54,799 nt of DNA. Source: JAUVIB01 sp964424545 (lineage in GTDB: Bacteria > Calditrichota > Calditrichia > Calditrichales > Calditrichaceae). The stretch lies in NCBI GenBank assembly GCA_964424545.1, contig CAYRJN010000002.1:1-54799 (forward strand), in the 5' to 3' direction. Of this stretch, positions 54,096 to 54,799 are shown piece by piece. The notes below the pieces were generated by a model, which saw only the letters and a program-made list of their open reading frames with translations, made no database searches and was not told the DNA's origin. Position 1 is the first letter of the stretch. Each line of letters opens with the position of its first letter. A program made the translations under genes and the position numbers.

Positions 54096-54229
54096 TGTTT
54101 AACTGAAAAGGTATACGATGTACGAAAGTTTTAATCAAATCTAAATTTATGTGTAAATTGCTTATTAAGCAAGTCTAAGAATATAATTTCGCAATTGATC
54201 AATGAATAAAAGAAGCGCTTTTGATTAAT

Positions 54230-54262
54230 TCCTTATTGTCTGATTTTATCGGACAATAAGGA
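54230..54262. repeat. Long perfect intergenic hairpin
   Basis: TCCTTATTGTC / GACAATAAGGA pairs over 11 bases and, with one wobble, extends to 14 bases around a TTTTA loop. No T run follows. The TTTTATCGGAxAAT part is shared with the hairpin at 26404-26425. Confidence 0.65.
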
Positions 54263-54590
54263 TTGTGTATTTTTGAAGCAATACCGATAATGTCCGAAAT
54301 ACATTGCCTTTTGAAATTCCGATACAATAAAATAAATTCATGGGAATTTTTAGATGGAGATATAAATAACTTATTACATAAAAGGATGATTATCTCGCCT
54401 TTTTACCACTACTCAGGCGACGGACAGATGAAATAACGGAATGCTCGTCTTGAATGTTATTCTGATTTCGTCTTTGATAATCGAAGCTTATCAGTTTGAT
54501 CTCGTCATTATGGGAAGAAATTTTCAATCCATAATATTCCGTGAAAGCGGATGATTTTAGATAGGTTTTGCGGTTAAGTTTTCTTCTTCT

Positions 54591-54613
54591 CCTTTGCGGG
54601 TTCAAAATGACAA
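54591..54613 (+). repeat. Dispersed short intergenic motif, copy 4
   Basis: Begins CCTTTGCGGGTTCAAAATGA and ends CAA; the best-preserved partner of the copy at 9226-9247. Confidence 0.5.
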
Positions 54614-54799
54614 TTTAGCTTGTTAATACCTTTGTTTTTTAGGATAGCACATATATAAAGGTTTTCACCTTAAATTTCAAGTGAGTTATAACATATTATT
54701 TGTCATTTTTAAGACAATGCCGGTTAAAAGGTTGAAAAGAATTAAATTATTTAAGATATAGCAATATTTTCTGATGGCATTAAAAAAAGATTCTTTTCT

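Larger units (their letters stand above)
54096..54799. other. Gene-free stretch at the right end of the window
   Basis: About 700 AT-rich bases without a convincing gene. It holds a long hairpin (54230-54262) and the fourth copy of the dispersed motif (54591-54613). An open frame at 54390-54605 begins inside this motif at a TTG and has no ribosome site, so I do not call it. Confidence 0.65.

Noticed and set aside
54390..54605. 71-codon basic open frame near the right end
   Set aside because: It begins at a TTG inside a copy of the dispersed motif, without a ribosome site.

Overview
The window reads as a draft-genome contig from an anaerobic or facultatively anaerobic Gram-negative bacterium of the FCB type. 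Supporting signs are secreted lipoproteins with an outer-membrane-type lipobox, outer-membrane barrel-like proteins, a single-chain pyruvate:ferredoxin oxidoreductase, a glycyl radical enzyme, multihaem cytochromes c, AT-rich intergenic DNA with AGGAGG-type ribosome sites, and a GC content of roughly 40 percent. A member of Calditrichota or a close relative fits this mix best. That is inference from gene content, not a taxonomic proof. A run of exactly 100 N inside the CRISPR array marks a scaffold gap.

Layout. 1-2730 is a CRISPR array with type I-C-like repeats, read left to right; cas genes and leader must lie to the left of the window. 2866-8903 holds a saccharopine dehydrogenase-like gene, then a dihydroorotate dehydrogenase-like protein next to pyruvate:ferredoxin oxidoreductase. 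9501-16017 is a four-gene envelope-signalling cassette: secreted beta-sandwich protein, FecR-domain protein, large outer-membrane-type protein and CHASE2 adenylate cyclase. A perfect TGTGA-N6-TCACA palindrome and a weaker copy lie upstream of its two transcription units. 16232-22965 is a nucleoside-salvage and envelope region (purine nucleoside phosphorylase, PgsA, SppA, CNT nucleoside transporter, thymidine kinase, uridine kinase, cytidine deaminase, SSB). 23155-25133 carries a decayed proline racemase-family gene and a frameshifted Xaa-Pro aminopeptidase. 25215-35977 holds a three-repeat secreted protein and a deoxysugar-glycan block (rhamnulokinase, GH95 and GH78 lipoproteins) around a TPR/zinc-ribbon protein. 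36015-39203 is an AddB-like nuclease with no AddA partner. 39473-45904 is a leftward run of six genes centred on a trans-4-hydroxyproline dehydratase-like glycyl radical enzyme and its activase. 46128-47489 is a phosphohexomutase. 47665-52316 is an operon of Rieske protein, b6-type cytochrome b, a 12-haem cytochrome c and a 10-haem cytochrome c, probably a quinol-to-periplasm electron-transfer complex. Two poorly known envelope genes and about 700 bases without a gene close the window.

How the genes work together. HypD would turn hydroxyproline into pyrroline-5-carboxylate, and Xaa-Pro aminopeptidase could release such residues from proline-rich peptides, while a second imino-acid enzyme (the proline racemase family) has been lost. 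The GH78 and GH95 lipoproteins with rhamnulokinase indicate use of rhamnose- and fucose-containing glycans. The two salvage operons cover nucleoside uptake, deamination, phosphorolysis and phosphorylation. The CHASE2 cyclase could report envelope or nutrient state through cAMP, and the Crp-like sites suggest that its own cassette is a target.

The best candidates for undescribed biology are the CHASE2/FecR/outer-membrane cassette with its putative Crp operators, and the Rieske/cytochrome b/dodecahaem/decahaem operon. A family of short dispersed intergenic motifs (shared CGGxTTC...AAATGACAA core) also appears undescribed and is easy to check.
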